Position numbers and translations under genes: made by a program
The notes under the pieces: generated by a model
The model's input: the letters and a program-made list of their open reading frames with translations, nothing else
Database searches by the model: none
What the model was told of the DNA's origin: nothing
In this document: in pieces, positions 25,942-34,742 of the stretch
Layout: every line of letters begins with the position of its first letter
Numbering within the stretch: position 1 is the first letter of the stretch
From: Acetobacterium wieringae
Lineage (GTDB): Bacteria > Bacillota > Clostridia > Eubacteriales > Eubacteriaceae
NCBI RefSeq assembly: GCF_001766835.1
Contig: NZ_LKEU01000030.1
Coordinates: 92,998-156,997 of the forward strand
Direction: 5' to 3'
Length of the DNA stretch: 64,000 nt

Positions 25942-27621
25942 ATGAGTAAAGATGAGACTATCACCGCCATCGATGAGGTGGCTGCTTTACTCCGGGCCAC
26001 CGGGGTTTGCGAAGAAGACACCATAAAAATTGGGAATTTAAAAGAAAAAATTAAAAACCGGGAGCTGGTTATTTCGGTGATTGGTCAGTTTAAACGAGGT
26101 AAAACCACCTTCATCAATGGGGTGCTGGATGCTGAAGTACTGCCAGTGGGGATTATTCCAGTCACCTCGGTGGCCACCAAAATTCAGTACGGTGGCGCCC
26201 TGGCCGAGGTTTGTTTTAAAACCGGAGAGTGTCAGCCAGTACCGCTTACGCAGCTAGTCGGCTATATTGCCGAGCAGCAAAACCCCAATAATCAGAAAGG
26301 GGTTTCCTTTGTGAACCTGTTTTTGCCCAACCCTTTTTTAAAGGATGGGCTGATTCTGGTGGACACCCCGGGGGTCGGATCGATTCATCAGAATAATACG
26401 GATGAAGCCTATGCCTTGATGAAAGACAGCGATGCGATTGTTTTTATGCTGTCGGTGGACAGTCCGATTAACGAAATTGAGCGGGAATTTTTAAGCGAAG
26501 CCCGCAACTACGCCGCCAAGTTTTATTTTGCGATCAATAAGATCGACACCATCAGCCCGGCCGATTTGAGCGCCTATCTGGGTTATTGTCATGATATTCT
26601 CTGTCAGATCATGGAGGTGGAAGCGATTGAACTATTTGCCATTAGTGCCCGAACCAAAGCTGGAATGGCTGCGCTTTTTGATAAAATCACCGGGGACATG
26701 GCGGTTTCGGCCGACCGGATTATTCTTGATTCGGTCCAGATTAAGTTTCGGGAGTCGCTGGCAGCGGCGCTGTCCCATCTTATGCTATACCGCCAGGCTT
26801 ATAGTATGCCACTGGACAATCTGGAAGAAAAACGCTGCGAACTGGAAGAAAAACTGAGAAGTCTGGATCAGCTTACCAAAGATGCCAGCTTTTATCTGCT
26901 ACGCAACATTGACGAGCTGCTGGAGCAGATTCGGGCAGTGCTGCAGGATGGCGCCAGGGAGATTGGGAAGAAGCTGGCTGAGGAATTGGCGGCAGCCTAT
27001 CAGCAGCATCAGCAGAATAAAACAAGAGATCTTGAGAGCGTGCTGATGGCGCTGCTCGATACCTGCCTGACCCAGCATCTTAGCGACCTCAGCGAGACCG
27101 GGCTTAACAGCCTGTCCCGGGGTTATGAGCATCTGGCGGCAATTCTCAATCAGCAGATTGATGATCTCAAAGCGTTTCTGGGTCAGGTGGTGGCGGAACT
27201 CTTCGGCATAAACTATCAGGTTGATACCACTGTGCATACTTTGTCCTCCCGGGATGATTTCTACGTCAAGGTCAATCAGAAACCGGCGGCTTTTTTGGTG
27301 GATATCAATGATATGGTTTACCTGTTGCCCCGGGGTTACGCCAATAAAAAGATCTACGCCCGTTATCAGCAGAAGATGGCCACCGATACTGAGCATAATG
27401 TCAACAACATGATTTATAATTATCAGTACAAAATCCGCGAAAGCGTCAGGGATTTTACGGCCGCACTGGAACAGGAGTCGGCGACTTTAAAAACTGATCT
27501 CACCGATCTGGTTAACCGGGTCATTGCCGATAAGGAAGATACAAAAAAAGAGTTGGGCGATAAGATCCGGATGCTGGATGAGACCTGTGTGCACTTGCAA
27601 GCGGCACTTGAGACGCTGTGA
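25942..27621 (+). CDS. Dynamin-like GTPase (bacterial dynamin family)
   Basis: A 559-residue large GTPase. The N-terminal GTPase domain has P-loop GQFKRGKT, switch residues in IIPVTSVATKI, DTPGVGS and NKID. It is followed by about 300 residues of helix-rich, coiled-coil sequence and no obvious transmembrane paddle. Bacterial dynamins remodel or repair membranes. ATG 25942 is preferred, 10 bases after GGAGAGG; the frame upstream of it runs through the riboswitch terminator and is not coding. The gene is the first, and possibly only, one behind the second fluoride riboswitch, which suggests a membrane role during fluoride stress. That is inference. The next gene follows 113 bases later with its own promoter-like sequence. 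Confidence 0.88.
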   Translation: MSKDETITAIDEVAALLRATGVCEEDTIKIGNLKEKIKNRELVISVIGQFKRGKTTFINGVLDAEVLPVGIIPVTSVATKIQYGGALAEVCFKTGECQPVPLTQLVGYIAEQQNPNNQKGVSFVNLFLPNPFLKDGLILVDTPGVGSIHQNNTDEAYALMKDSDAIVFMLSVDSPINEIEREFLSEARNYAAKFYFAINKIDTISPADLSAYLGYCHDILCQIMEVEAIELFAISARTKAGMAALFDKITGDMAVSADRIILDSVQIKFRESLAAALSHLMLYRQAYSMPLDNLEEKRCELEEKLRSLDQLTKDASFYLLRNIDELLEQIRAVLQDGAREIGKKLAEELAAAYQQHQQNKTRDLESVLMALLDTCLTQHLSDLSETGLNSLSRGYEHLAAILNQQIDDLKAFLGQVVAELFGINYQVDTTVHTLSSRDDFYVKVNQKPAAFLVDINDMVYLLPRGYANKKIYARYQQKMATDTEHNVNNMIYNYQYKIRESVRDFTAALEQESATLKTDLTDLVNRVIADKEDTKKELGDKIRMLDETCVHLQAALETL

Positions 27622-27734
27622 GAAGAACAGGGGTCACGAGAGATTAAAAACGCCGGAATAAAAAATTTGCTCAACATCAAGCAAACGGGGTATACTAAAA
27701 GACAATAGTAAATTTACTTCAGGAGGCATACATC

Positions 27735-28724
27735 ATGTTTGAGAACAATGAGCTGGGACTCGAATTGTCAACGGCAATGCTGATCGCTGCAGCAAAGAAG
27801 CGGGGCATTACGGTTGAGATTCTGGATGCTGAGGATAATTTTATCCGGCTTACAAAAGGCGAAAAAACCGAATACGTCAAGCAGGCGACACGGACTTCAA
27901 AGGATACCTATATTGCGCCACTGATTATGGAGAATAAAGAAGTCACCAAACTGGTGCTGAGGGAGCTGGGGATCAATGTGCCAGCCGGGATGATGGTGCA
28001 ATCGGTGGATGAAGCGATGGCCCATTTTGAAAGCTTTCGGGGTCGGGATCTGGTGGTCAAACCCAAATCCAGCAATTTTGGTCTGGGAATCGCGATTTTC
28101 AAAAATCTCCAGTGTGCAGGTTGTTTTCAGCTGGCGGTGGTCCAGGCCTTTGAGTATGATACAACAGTGCTGATTGAAACATTTGTCCCCGGAAAAGAGT
28201 ATCGCTTTCTGGTTATTGGCGCTGAGGTGGTGGGAATCCTTCATCGGGTGCCAGCCAATGTGGTGGGAGATGGAATTCATACGATTGTCGAGCTGGTGGC
28301 CGAAAAAAACCGCAATCCGCTCCGGGGTAAGGGCTATGTGACGCCGCTGGAGAAGCTTACGCTGGATGATACCGAAATCGCTTTTCTTGGCGAACAGCAT
28401 AAAACGGTTGCGACCATTCCCAAAGCGGGCGAAACCGTTTATCTGCGGGAAAACTCCAATATTAGCACTGGCGGCGACAGCATCGATTTTACCGATGCGA
28501 TTCGTGAGGACTATAAGGCCATAGCGGTGGCAGCTGCCAAAGCGGTGGGGACCAACATCTGCGGCGCCGATATCATTATTTCAGATATCAAGGCCAAACC
28601 GGATGCCTCCAACTACAGTATTATTGAGCTAAACTTTAATCCGGCCCTGCACATTCACAATTACCCCTTTGTCGGGCAGAACCGCCACGTCGATGACAAG
28701 GTTCTTGATCTGCTGGGGTTTTAA
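27735..28724 (+). CDS. Free-standing GshF-type C-terminal ATP-grasp ligase (glutathione synthetase-like)
   Basis: A 329-residue ATP-grasp protein that matches only the C-terminal, glutathione-synthetase-like half of bifunctional GshF (GshAB). Family sequence begins with FELST-like LELSTAMLIAAAKKRG and EILDAEDNFIRL. YVKQATRTSKDTYIAPLIMENK, VKPKSSNFGLGI, FVPGKEYRF and IIELNFNPALHIHNYP then give the ATP- and metal-binding residues. The glutamate-cysteine ligase half is absent and is not encoded nearby. It may ligate glycine or another amino acid to a thiol dipeptide, or act like cyanophycin-type ligases. The AGGAGG site is strong. A terminator closes the gene at 28774. Confidence 0.85.
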   Translation: MFENNELGLELSTAMLIAAAKKRGITVEILDAEDNFIRLTKGEKTEYVKQATRTSKDTYIAPLIMENKEVTKLVLRELGINVPAGMMVQSVDEAMAHFESFRGRDLVVKPKSSNFGLGIAIFKNLQCAGCFQLAVVQAFEYDTTVLIETFVPGKEYRFLVIGAEVVGILHRVPANVVGDGIHTIVELVAEKNRNPLRGKGYVTPLEKLTLDDTEIAFLGEQHKTVATIPKAGETVYLRENSNISTGGDSIDFTDAIREDYKAIAVAAAKAVGTNICGADIIISDIKAKPDASNYSIIELNFNPALHIHNYPFVGQNRHVDDKVLDLLGF

Positions 28725-28739
28725 GCGAATAAAACCCTA

Positions 28740-28774
28740 AAACCAGTCGTTTGAAAAGAAGCGGCTGGTTTTTT
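28740..28774 (+). terminator. Terminator after the ATP-grasp gene
   Basis: The stem AACCAGTCG / CGGCTGGTT has one G-T pair and is followed by TTTT. Confidence 0.8.
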
Positions 28775-28779
28775 GGCAG

Positions 28780-28902
28780 CTAACTCAGCTGGCCCGATGG
28801 AATAGTTGTCACACTGCCGGTATTGTCATAGTTTCGGGCAACCTCCATAAAATCGGACATGGCCGGGCTTAGATGCTTGTCTTTATGATAAACCAGTATG
28901 AA
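28780..28902 (-). pseudogene. Remnant of LysR-family regulator, C-terminal end only
   Basis: About 40 codons on the minus strand read LVYHKDKHLSPAMSDFMEVA and continue to a stop. This resembles the last strand and helix of a LysR effector-binding domain. The frame is closed upstream by a stop at 28903, with no start codon or helix-turn-helix. It lies beside the siroheme reductase gene, which it may once have regulated. Confidence 0.5.
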
Positions 28903-29013
28903 TTATATAAAATAATACCATTTCACTTATAACATGGCAAGGGTTATACTTAACCTAACATGCATGTAATTAAAAGAAAGCGAAGAAATAGGACCTATTT
29001 TTGAGGAATAAAG

Positions 29014-29913
29014 ATGACAACACTGACAATCAGTCAAGCAGAAGAAAAACGAGTTAAAGGATTGGGGTTTTTAAGTAATAAGGGAACTGACAATTTCTCG
29101 GGTCGGGTGATTACCGAAAATGGTTTAATCACTGTGGAACAGGCTAAAAAAATTGTGGAGGCCGCCGAAAAATATGGCAATGGCTATTTAGCGTTAACCT
29201 CTCGTTTAACCATCGAGTGTCAGGGGATTCCCTTTGAGCAGATCGATGCCTTTCGGAATTATCTGGCAGAAGCTGGAATCGAAACCGGGGGAACCGGAGC
29301 AAAGATCCGTCCGGTTATGTCCTGTAAAGGCAGCACCTGTCAATATGGTTTAATTGATACCTTTGGGCTTGCCAAAGAAATTCATGACCGTTTTTATACC
29401 GGGATGCGAAATGTCACCCTGCCACACAAATTTAAAATTGCGGTGGGGGGCTGTCCCAATAATTGTGTCAAGCCGGATCTTAACGATGTCGGCATCATCG
29501 GTCAATTTCAACCGATTGTTAATCAGTCAGCATGTCGGCACTGCAAAAACTGTGGTGTTGTCAAAGCCTGTGCCGTCGGTGCTATGCAACTGGTTGACGA
29601 AAAGATCGAAATGGATGCTCAGGCATGTCTCAACTGCGGCATCTGTATTGGCAAATGTCCCTTTGAGGCGGTTGTTGGTGGCGATCGGGGTTATAAAATC
29701 GTGATTGGCGGTCGTTGGGGCAAACAGGTAAATCGGGGACATGCATTGAAGCGGATCATTTTAAATCAGAAAGAACTTCTGGACACCGTTGAAAAAATAG
29801 TCAATTTTTACTCAGACAATGGTTTGCCACGGGAACGGTTAGCCCAGACCATCGAGCGGATCGGCTTTGATGCAGTTGAAACGGTCTTATTAAACGATGA
29901 AAAGCTGAGATAG
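29014..29913 (+). CDS. AsrC-like siroheme sulfite/nitrite reductase with inserted ferredoxin
   Basis: A 299-residue redox protein. An N-terminal ferredoxin-like half domain (about 30-85) leads into the siroheme/4Fe-4S site, with CKGSTC and GGCPNNC supplying four cysteines. Two further 4Fe-4S motifs, CRHCKNC and CLNCGICIGKC, form an inserted ferredoxin (about 170-220). The layout is that of the catalytic subunit of anaerobic sulfite reductase (AsrC) and related small nitrite reductases. AsrA and AsrB partners are not next to it, so its electron donor is unknown. The carotenoid-like operon starts 131 bases downstream, without a clear terminator between. Confidence 0.85.
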   Translation: MTTLTISQAEEKRVKGLGFLSNKGTDNFSGRVITENGLITVEQAKKIVEAAEKYGNGYLALTSRLTIECQGIPFEQIDAFRNYLAEAGIETGGTGAKIRPVMSCKGSTCQYGLIDTFGLAKEIHDRFYTGMRNVTLPHKFKIAVGGCPNNCVKPDLNDVGIIGQFQPIVNQSACRHCKNCGVVKACAVGAMQLVDEKIEMDAQACLNCGICIGKCPFEAVVGGDRGYKIVIGGRWGKQVNRGHALKRIILNQKELLDTVEKIVNFYSDNGLPRERLAQTIERIGFDAVETVLLNDEKLR

Positions 29914-30044
29914 CCGGATGAAAACTCTGTCAGAAGCAAATCAATTCGCAGAAATTCCATAAAAGATGGCTAATTAAAAGGATTCGGGGTAAGAATATGA
30001 AATAGAATCAATTACAAAAAAACAAGGGCAAAGAGGGACTGGAA

Positions 30045-31937
30045 ATGGAATATGATGCAATTATAATTGGCGGCGGTTTGTCTGGTTTGACCGCCGGGAG
30101 TCTGTTGGCTAAAAGTGGACTAAAGGTCGCCGTGATTGAGAAAAGCTATAATCCCGGCGGTTCCTGCGGGATTTTTAAACGTAATGGTGTGACCTTTGAT
30201 ATTGGGGCGGCAATGTTGTTTGGCTTTGGTGAACAGGGCTTTAATGCCCATCGTTTTGTTTTTGACTGTCTTGAGGAACCAATTGAGGTAGTCAAGCATG
30301 AGCTGCTTTACTGCATCCATTTCAAGGGGCAGGTGATTCGCTTTGGGGCCGATATTGATGCGTTTGCGGCTCAGTTGGGCACGGTGTTCCCCAGTGAACG
30401 GGCCAATATTCGGCGCTTTTACCGGGATCTGGAAAAAATGTATCAGGATGTGATGGTGGAAAGTCCCAGTTACACCACGCCGGATGAAATCCCGGCCAAA
30501 GGGGCACTTAAAAGCCTGATCAAACACCCGCTGTCCTATGCCCGCTTTCTGGGCTATTTAAATAAGAGTGCCCGCAGTCTGCTGGAGGGCTATTTTGCTG
30601 ACCCGGAGATTTTCAAGTTTTTTGATAAGATTACTTCAACCTATTGCTATGCGACCCTGGAAGAAGCCCCGGCGGTGCTGGCGGCGGTGATGTTTGTCGA
30701 CAACCACCTTGGTGGCAGCTATTATCCCGCCGGTTCAACCATTTTTCTGCCCGGTAAGCTGGAAAAGGTGATTGAAGAATATGGTGGTACGATGGTTCTG
30801 GAAAAAGAGGTTGTAAAAATAATTTTTGAACATAATCGACCGGTGGGGGTGGTTTTAAGCAGTGGTGAAGCCGTCTATGGTCGTGATCTGATCTATTCGG
30901 GGACGGTCTGGAATCTTTATGGCAAGCTGATTGACCGGCCCAACCTGAGCCTGGAGCGGGCCCGCTGGGCGGCCCGACAGGTGCCAACCTATCCCAGTGT
31001 GGTGCTTTATGCCCAGGTTGACAAAGCGGTGATTCCTTTGGACACCCAGCCGGTGGAGATGCTGGTGGGTAACCCGGATCGTCTCGATGAAAGCGAGGTC
31101 ACCGTCTATATTTCCAGCCTTGATGATAAAACCCTCTGTGATCCGGACAGCCATGTGGTGCTGGCCATTGGCCCCAGTTTTAAAGACTGGGAAGCGGCCA
31201 ATGAGGGGGCCTATCAGGAGTGCAAAGAGCAGGAAAAAGTGAGGCTGATGGGGGTGCTGGAAGAACGCTTCCCGGGCTTTAAAAAGAGCATCCGCTTCGC
31301 CGAGCTGGCTAGCCCCCGGACGATTGCCTATTATACCAATAAAAACGGTGGCGCGGTAGCAGGCCCCAAACAGATGCTGGGGCAGCACATGTTTATGCGG
31401 CTTCACACCCGCACCGAATGGGACAATCTGTTCTGCTGTGGTGAATCCACGGTGATGGGGACCGGTACCCCCACCGTAACCACCTCGGGGATTGCCGCCG
31501 CCAATGCGGTGCTCAAGAAAAGGGGATTGTTACCCTATGTGTATCAACCGGAGCGCAAGCAGATGGTGCGAATTCTTAAGCGGCCGGTGACCGCTGAAAA
31601 ACTTTATGCCGATGTTCCCACAGAAATTCGAACCCTGATGCAAAAAGCCGCCCGCTGTGAATATTGTGAGCATCCCTATTGTGGACTGGGAATGCCAGCG
31701 CACCTGAGGAATCTGGATATCCGGGGAATCATGCGTCGGGTGGCAGTGGGAAATCTGGTTGGGGCCGGGAAACGGCTGGCGGCTTATTGCCAGGAACACC
31801 GGCTGCAAATTGATTGTGAAAGTCTGGAGCTGTCGCAGTGCGAATGCCAGTGTATTTTAAACACCAGAACCGGTCAGCCGGTGGAAATTCAGGCGGTGAT
31901 CGACCAGCTTCAGGCGCTTTTGAGGCAGAACCAATGA
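30045..31937 (+). CDS. CrtISO/RetSat-like flavoprotein with C-terminal Fe-S (GltD-like) domain
   Basis: A 630-residue fusion. Residues 1-500 are an FAD-dependent carotenoid isomerase/desaturase-type protein: GGGLSGLTAGSLLAKSG at the N-terminus, DIGAAMLFG, and the C-terminal FAD segment LFCCGESTVMGTGTPTVTTS. It is closer to CrtISO/retinol saturase than to phytoene desaturase. Residues about 520-590 add a cysteine cluster (CEYCEHPYCGLGMP, then a run ending GNLVGAGKRL). That cluster resembles the Fe-S domain of glutamate synthase small subunit and dihydropyrimidine dehydrogenase, although the last usual Cys reads Gly-Met. More cysteines follow (CECQC). The added domain could feed electrons from ferredoxin or NAD(P)H. 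It heads a four-gene coupled operon. Confidence 0.82.
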   Translation: MEYDAIIIGGGLSGLTAGSLLAKSGLKVAVIEKSYNPGGSCGIFKRNGVTFDIGAAMLFGFGEQGFNAHRFVFDCLEEPIEVVKHELLYCIHFKGQVIRFGADIDAFAAQLGTVFPSERANIRRFYRDLEKMYQDVMVESPSYTTPDEIPAKGALKSLIKHPLSYARFLGYLNKSARSLLEGYFADPEIFKFFDKITSTYCYATLEEAPAVLAAVMFVDNHLGGSYYPAGSTIFLPGKLEKVIEEYGGTMVLEKEVVKIIFEHNRPVGVVLSSGEAVYGRDLIYSGTVWNLYGKLIDRPNLSLERARWAARQVPTYPSVVLYAQVDKAVIPLDTQPVEMLVGNPDRLDESEVTVYISSLDDKTLCDPDSHVVLAIGPSFKDWEAANEGAYQECKEQEKVRLMGVLEERFPGFKKSIRFAELASPRTIAYYTNKNGGAVAGPKQMLGQHMFMRLHTRTEWDNLFCCGESTVMGTGTPTVTTSGIAAANAVLKKRGLLPYVYQPERKQMVRILKRPVTAEKLYADVPTEIRTLMQKAARCEYCEHPYCGLGMPAHLRNLDIRGIMRRVAVGNLVGAGKRLAAYCQEHRLQIDCESLELSQCECQCILNTRTGQPVEIQAVIDQLQALLRQNQ

Positions 31938-33601
31938 CCGGGGCATATGATGTGATTGTTGTCGGAGCCGGGATCGCTGGTTTAACCAGCGCTGCCTATG
32001 CCGCCAAAGCGGGCTATCGCACCCTGCTTTGTGAGAAAAGCCAACAAGTTGGTGGCCTGGTGGGGAGCTTTATGCGCCAGGGCTTTACCTTTGATGCCGG
32101 AATCCGGGCCTTTGAAAACTCCGGAATCGTTTTTCCAATGCTTAGGCAGCTGGGGATTGAGCTGGCGTTTGTTAAGAACCCGGTGGTGATTGGCATTGAA
32201 GATGCTCAGATGACCTTGGATGGAGCTAATAGTCTGGCTGCTTATGCCGCCATGCTAAGTGCCAAATTTCCCGATAACCAAGCTGATATTGCGGCCATAA
32301 TTGACGAAATCCGCAAGGTGACCGGGTACATGGACGTGCTTTACGGCATTGAAAACCCGTTGTTTATGGATCTGACCAGGGATAAAGACTATCTTTTTAA
32401 AACCCTGCTGCCGTGGTTGCTTAAATATCAGGTCAACATCCGCAAAGCCCAGCGTTTTAATGAACCGGTTGTCACCTATCTGCGTCGTTTTACCAAAAAT
32501 CAGGCCTTGATTGATGTGATTATCCAGCATTTTTTTGATAAGATGCCGACATTTTTTGCGCTCAGCTATTTTGGTCTTTACAGCGATTACAGCTATCCCA
32601 TTGGCGGCACCGGACACCTGGTTAACGCCATGGGAGATTATATTGTGGCCCATCAGGGCGAGCTGGCGCTGGGCACCGAGATCAGTCAGATCGATTTAAA
32701 TGCCCGAGAAGTGATCACCCGGGATGGCCGCTGCTTTGGCTATTGCGAACTGATCTGGTGTGCCGATATGCAGGCCCTATACCGGGCTGTTGATGATACA
32801 CAATCGGCACCGCTGGGCCAGCGGGTTCGAAAACAGCAACAAAAAATCCGTCTAAACCGTGGCGGTGATTCGATTTTGACCGTCTATCTGGGGGTTGATC
32901 TGGCACCGTCTTATTTTGCTGCCCGCTGTGGCCCCCATTGCTTTTACACCCCCAGCAAGGCGGGGTTGTCGGCCATTGAGGCCGAACCCTGGGCAGCGGT
33001 GCTGGCCGATCCGGCCCGGTCGGCGGCGGATCGGAAGCGGGCCATGAAAGCCTGGATTCGGGACTATCTGGCGTTGACCACCTATGAGATTTCCTGCCCG
33101 GCACTGCGGGATCCGGCTCTGGCCACGGCCGGAAAAACCGGAGTGATTGTCAGCACCCTGATGGATTATCGGCTGGTTAAAGCGATTGACGACGCTGGCT
33201 GGTATGCGGACTTTAAAGACTTATGCGTAGAGCAGATTCAGGCGGTGCTGGAAAAAAGCCTCTTTCCTGATTTGTCCGGGCAGGTTGAGCTGAGCTTTTG
33301 TTCCACCCCGTTAACGCTTGAGCGGCGCACTGGCAATTCCGGTGGTGCCATCACTGGCTGGGCTTTTCGTGACGATGCAACCGCCGGGAAATTGCCAGCG
33401 GTCAGTATTTTTCGAAAAATTGCCAAATCCACCCAGACCCCGCTGCCCCATGTTTTTCAGGCCGGGCAATGGACCTTTAGCCCCTCGGGACTACCGGTAT
33501 CGATCCTGACAGGCAAGCTGGCCGCGGATGCGGTAATCAGGCAACTGGCAAAAAAGTCCCGGGCGGGAGATTTCAGGGATGATCAGGAGGCCCACCGATG
33601 A
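31934..33601 (+). CDS. CrtI-family FAD-dependent oxidoreductase
   Basis: A 555-residue flavoprotein of the phytoene/diapophytoene desaturase superfamily. The N-terminal dinucleotide-binding motif is GAGIAGLTSAAYAAKAG, followed by GGLVGSF and FDAGIRAFENSG; the FAD-contact sequence near the C-terminus is AGQWTFSPSGLPVS. The start ATG at 31934 overlaps the stop of the preceding gene (ATGA); the longer frame to 31838 is an artefact. Gene order (two CrtI-like proteins, glycosyltransferase, acyltransferase) parallels crtN/crtP/crtQ/crtO of staphyloxanthin synthesis. CrtP needs oxygen, so a reductive or isomerising role is more likely in an anaerobe. The substrate is unknown. Confidence 0.82.
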   Translation: MTGAYDVIVVGAGIAGLTSAAYAAKAGYRTLLCEKSQQVGGLVGSFMRQGFTFDAGIRAFENSGIVFPMLRQLGIELAFVKNPVVIGIEDAQMTLDGANSLAAYAAMLSAKFPDNQADIAAIIDEIRKVTGYMDVLYGIENPLFMDLTRDKDYLFKTLLPWLLKYQVNIRKAQRFNEPVVTYLRRFTKNQALIDVIIQHFFDKMPTFFALSYFGLYSDYSYPIGGTGHLVNAMGDYIVAHQGELALGTEISQIDLNAREVITRDGRCFGYCELIWCADMQALYRAVDDTQSAPLGQRVRKQQQKIRLNRGGDSILTVYLGVDLAPSYFAARCGPHCFYTPSKAGLSAIEAEPWAAVLADPARSAADRKRAMKAWIRDYLALTTYEISCPALRDPALATAGKTGVIVSTLMDYRLVKAIDDAGWYADFKDLCVEQIQAVLEKSLFPDLSGQVELSFCSTPLTLERRTGNSGGAITGWAFRDDATAGKLPAVSIFRKIAKSTQTPLPHVFQAGQWTFSPSGLPVSILTGKLAADAVIRQLAKKSRAGDFRDDQEAHR

Positions 33602-34728
33602 TTCTGGTAACTGCGATGCTGCTGCTGGGGCTGGTCGCCAGCTGGCTGCTCTTTAACCGCTTTCCTGGTCTGGAGCAAGGGGACACACAGGAATCGGGCA
33701 ACCAAAATCCGCAGCTGTCAATTATTATTCCGGCCCGCAATGAAGAACAGAACCTAGTCTTATTGCTGGGCGATTTAAGCCGGCAGCAGGCCTGGATTCA
33801 TGAAATTATCTGCGTCGATGACGGCTCGAGCGATGACACCGCCAGCATCGCTACTGCGGCAGGGGCGAAGCTGATTACCGCGGCGCCGCGACCAGCCGGC
33901 TGGCTGGGCAAGGCCTGGGCCTGTCACCAGGGTTGGGAAGCTGCCAGTGGCGAGCTGCTTTTATTTCTCGACGCCGATGTCCGGCTCAGTCCGGCCGGGA
34001 TCGGTAAGTTGTTAAAGGCCCAGCAAAGGAGCGGTCAGGTGGTTTCGGTGATGCCCTATCATCAGATCGCGAGCAGAACCGAGGCCTTGTCGCTGTTTTT
34101 TAATTGCCTGCAGATGGGCGCCAATGGCCTGGGGTTGCCGCAGGGGCGTGGTAAAAACAAGCAAACCAATCCTTATCAGATTGGCCTCTATGGCCCGGTG
34201 ATCCTGATCAGTCAGGCTGATTACCAGGCGGTCGGCGGTCATGCCGCGATTAAAGACAGCATTGTCGATGATATCGCCCTGGGTCAAAAACTGCGCGCCA
34301 AAGAGATACCCTTCGCCCTGTTTCTGGGCGATCATGACGTTGCCTATCGGATGTACGGCGGCGGCTTGCGGCAGCTGGTTCAGGGCTGGACCAAAAATCA
34401 GGCCGCCGGGCTGGCGAAAACGCCACTGTCTGTAATTATCCTGGTTTTTTTCTGGATCACCGCAGTCGCTTCTGCGCCCTTTTATCTGGCTCTTAATCTG
34501 GTTGGGCAGCAGTGGCTCGAGGCCGGGATAATGGCCGCCTGCTATGGCATCTGGGTGCTGGAACTGACCCGCATCGCCCGCCATATTGGCAGTTTTTCAG
34601 TGATCGACATCGTCTGTTATCCACTGTTGCTGCTGTTCTATCTGCTGATCTTTTTACGGTCGCTGGTTAAAAGAATCTTGGGTCTCCCAGTGATCTGGAA
34701 ATACCGGGAAATTCGTTTGGACAAATAA
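33598..34728 (+). CDS. Family 2 glycosyltransferase (CrtQ-like)
   Basis: A 376-residue membrane-associated glycosyltransferase. The N-terminal helix (1-17) is followed by the GT-A domain: IIIPARNEEQNL, the metal-binding DADVRL, and a VDDIALGQKL acceptor-site aspartate pair. Two or three hydrophobic helices lie at about 275-360. The layout and context match CrtQ, which glucosylates diaponeurosporenoic acid. It overlaps the upstream CrtI-like gene by four bases and precedes a CrtO-like acyltransferase by 14 bases. The natural acceptor is not known. Confidence 0.85.
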   Translation: MILVTAMLLLGLVASWLLFNRFPGLEQGDTQESGNQNPQLSIIIPARNEEQNLVLLLGDLSRQQAWIHEIICVDDGSSDDTASIATAAGAKLITAAPRPAGWLGKAWACHQGWEAASGELLLFLDADVRLSPAGIGKLLKAQQRSGQVVSVMPYHQIASRTEALSLFFNCLQMGANGLGLPQGRGKNKQTNPYQIGLYGPVILISQADYQAVGGHAAIKDSIVDDIALGQKLRAKEIPFALFLGDHDVAYRMYGGGLRQLVQGWTKNQAAGLAKTPLSVIILVFFWITAVASAPFYLALNLVGQQWLEAGIMAACYGIWVLELTRIARHIGSFSVIDIVCYPLLLLFYLLIFLRSLVKRILGLPVIWKYREIRLDK

Positions 34729-34742
34729 GAGAGGAGCAGCGG

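Noticed and set aside
25653..26024. 123-codon minus-strand open frame opposite the dynamin start
   Set aside because: It runs antisense through both riboswitch regulatory regions and the GTPase gene, has no ribosome site and shows no family features.
30855..31406. 183-codon minus-strand frame opposite the CrtISO-like gene
   Set aside because: It is an antisense shadow of a well-conserved flavoprotein gene, with no start signals.
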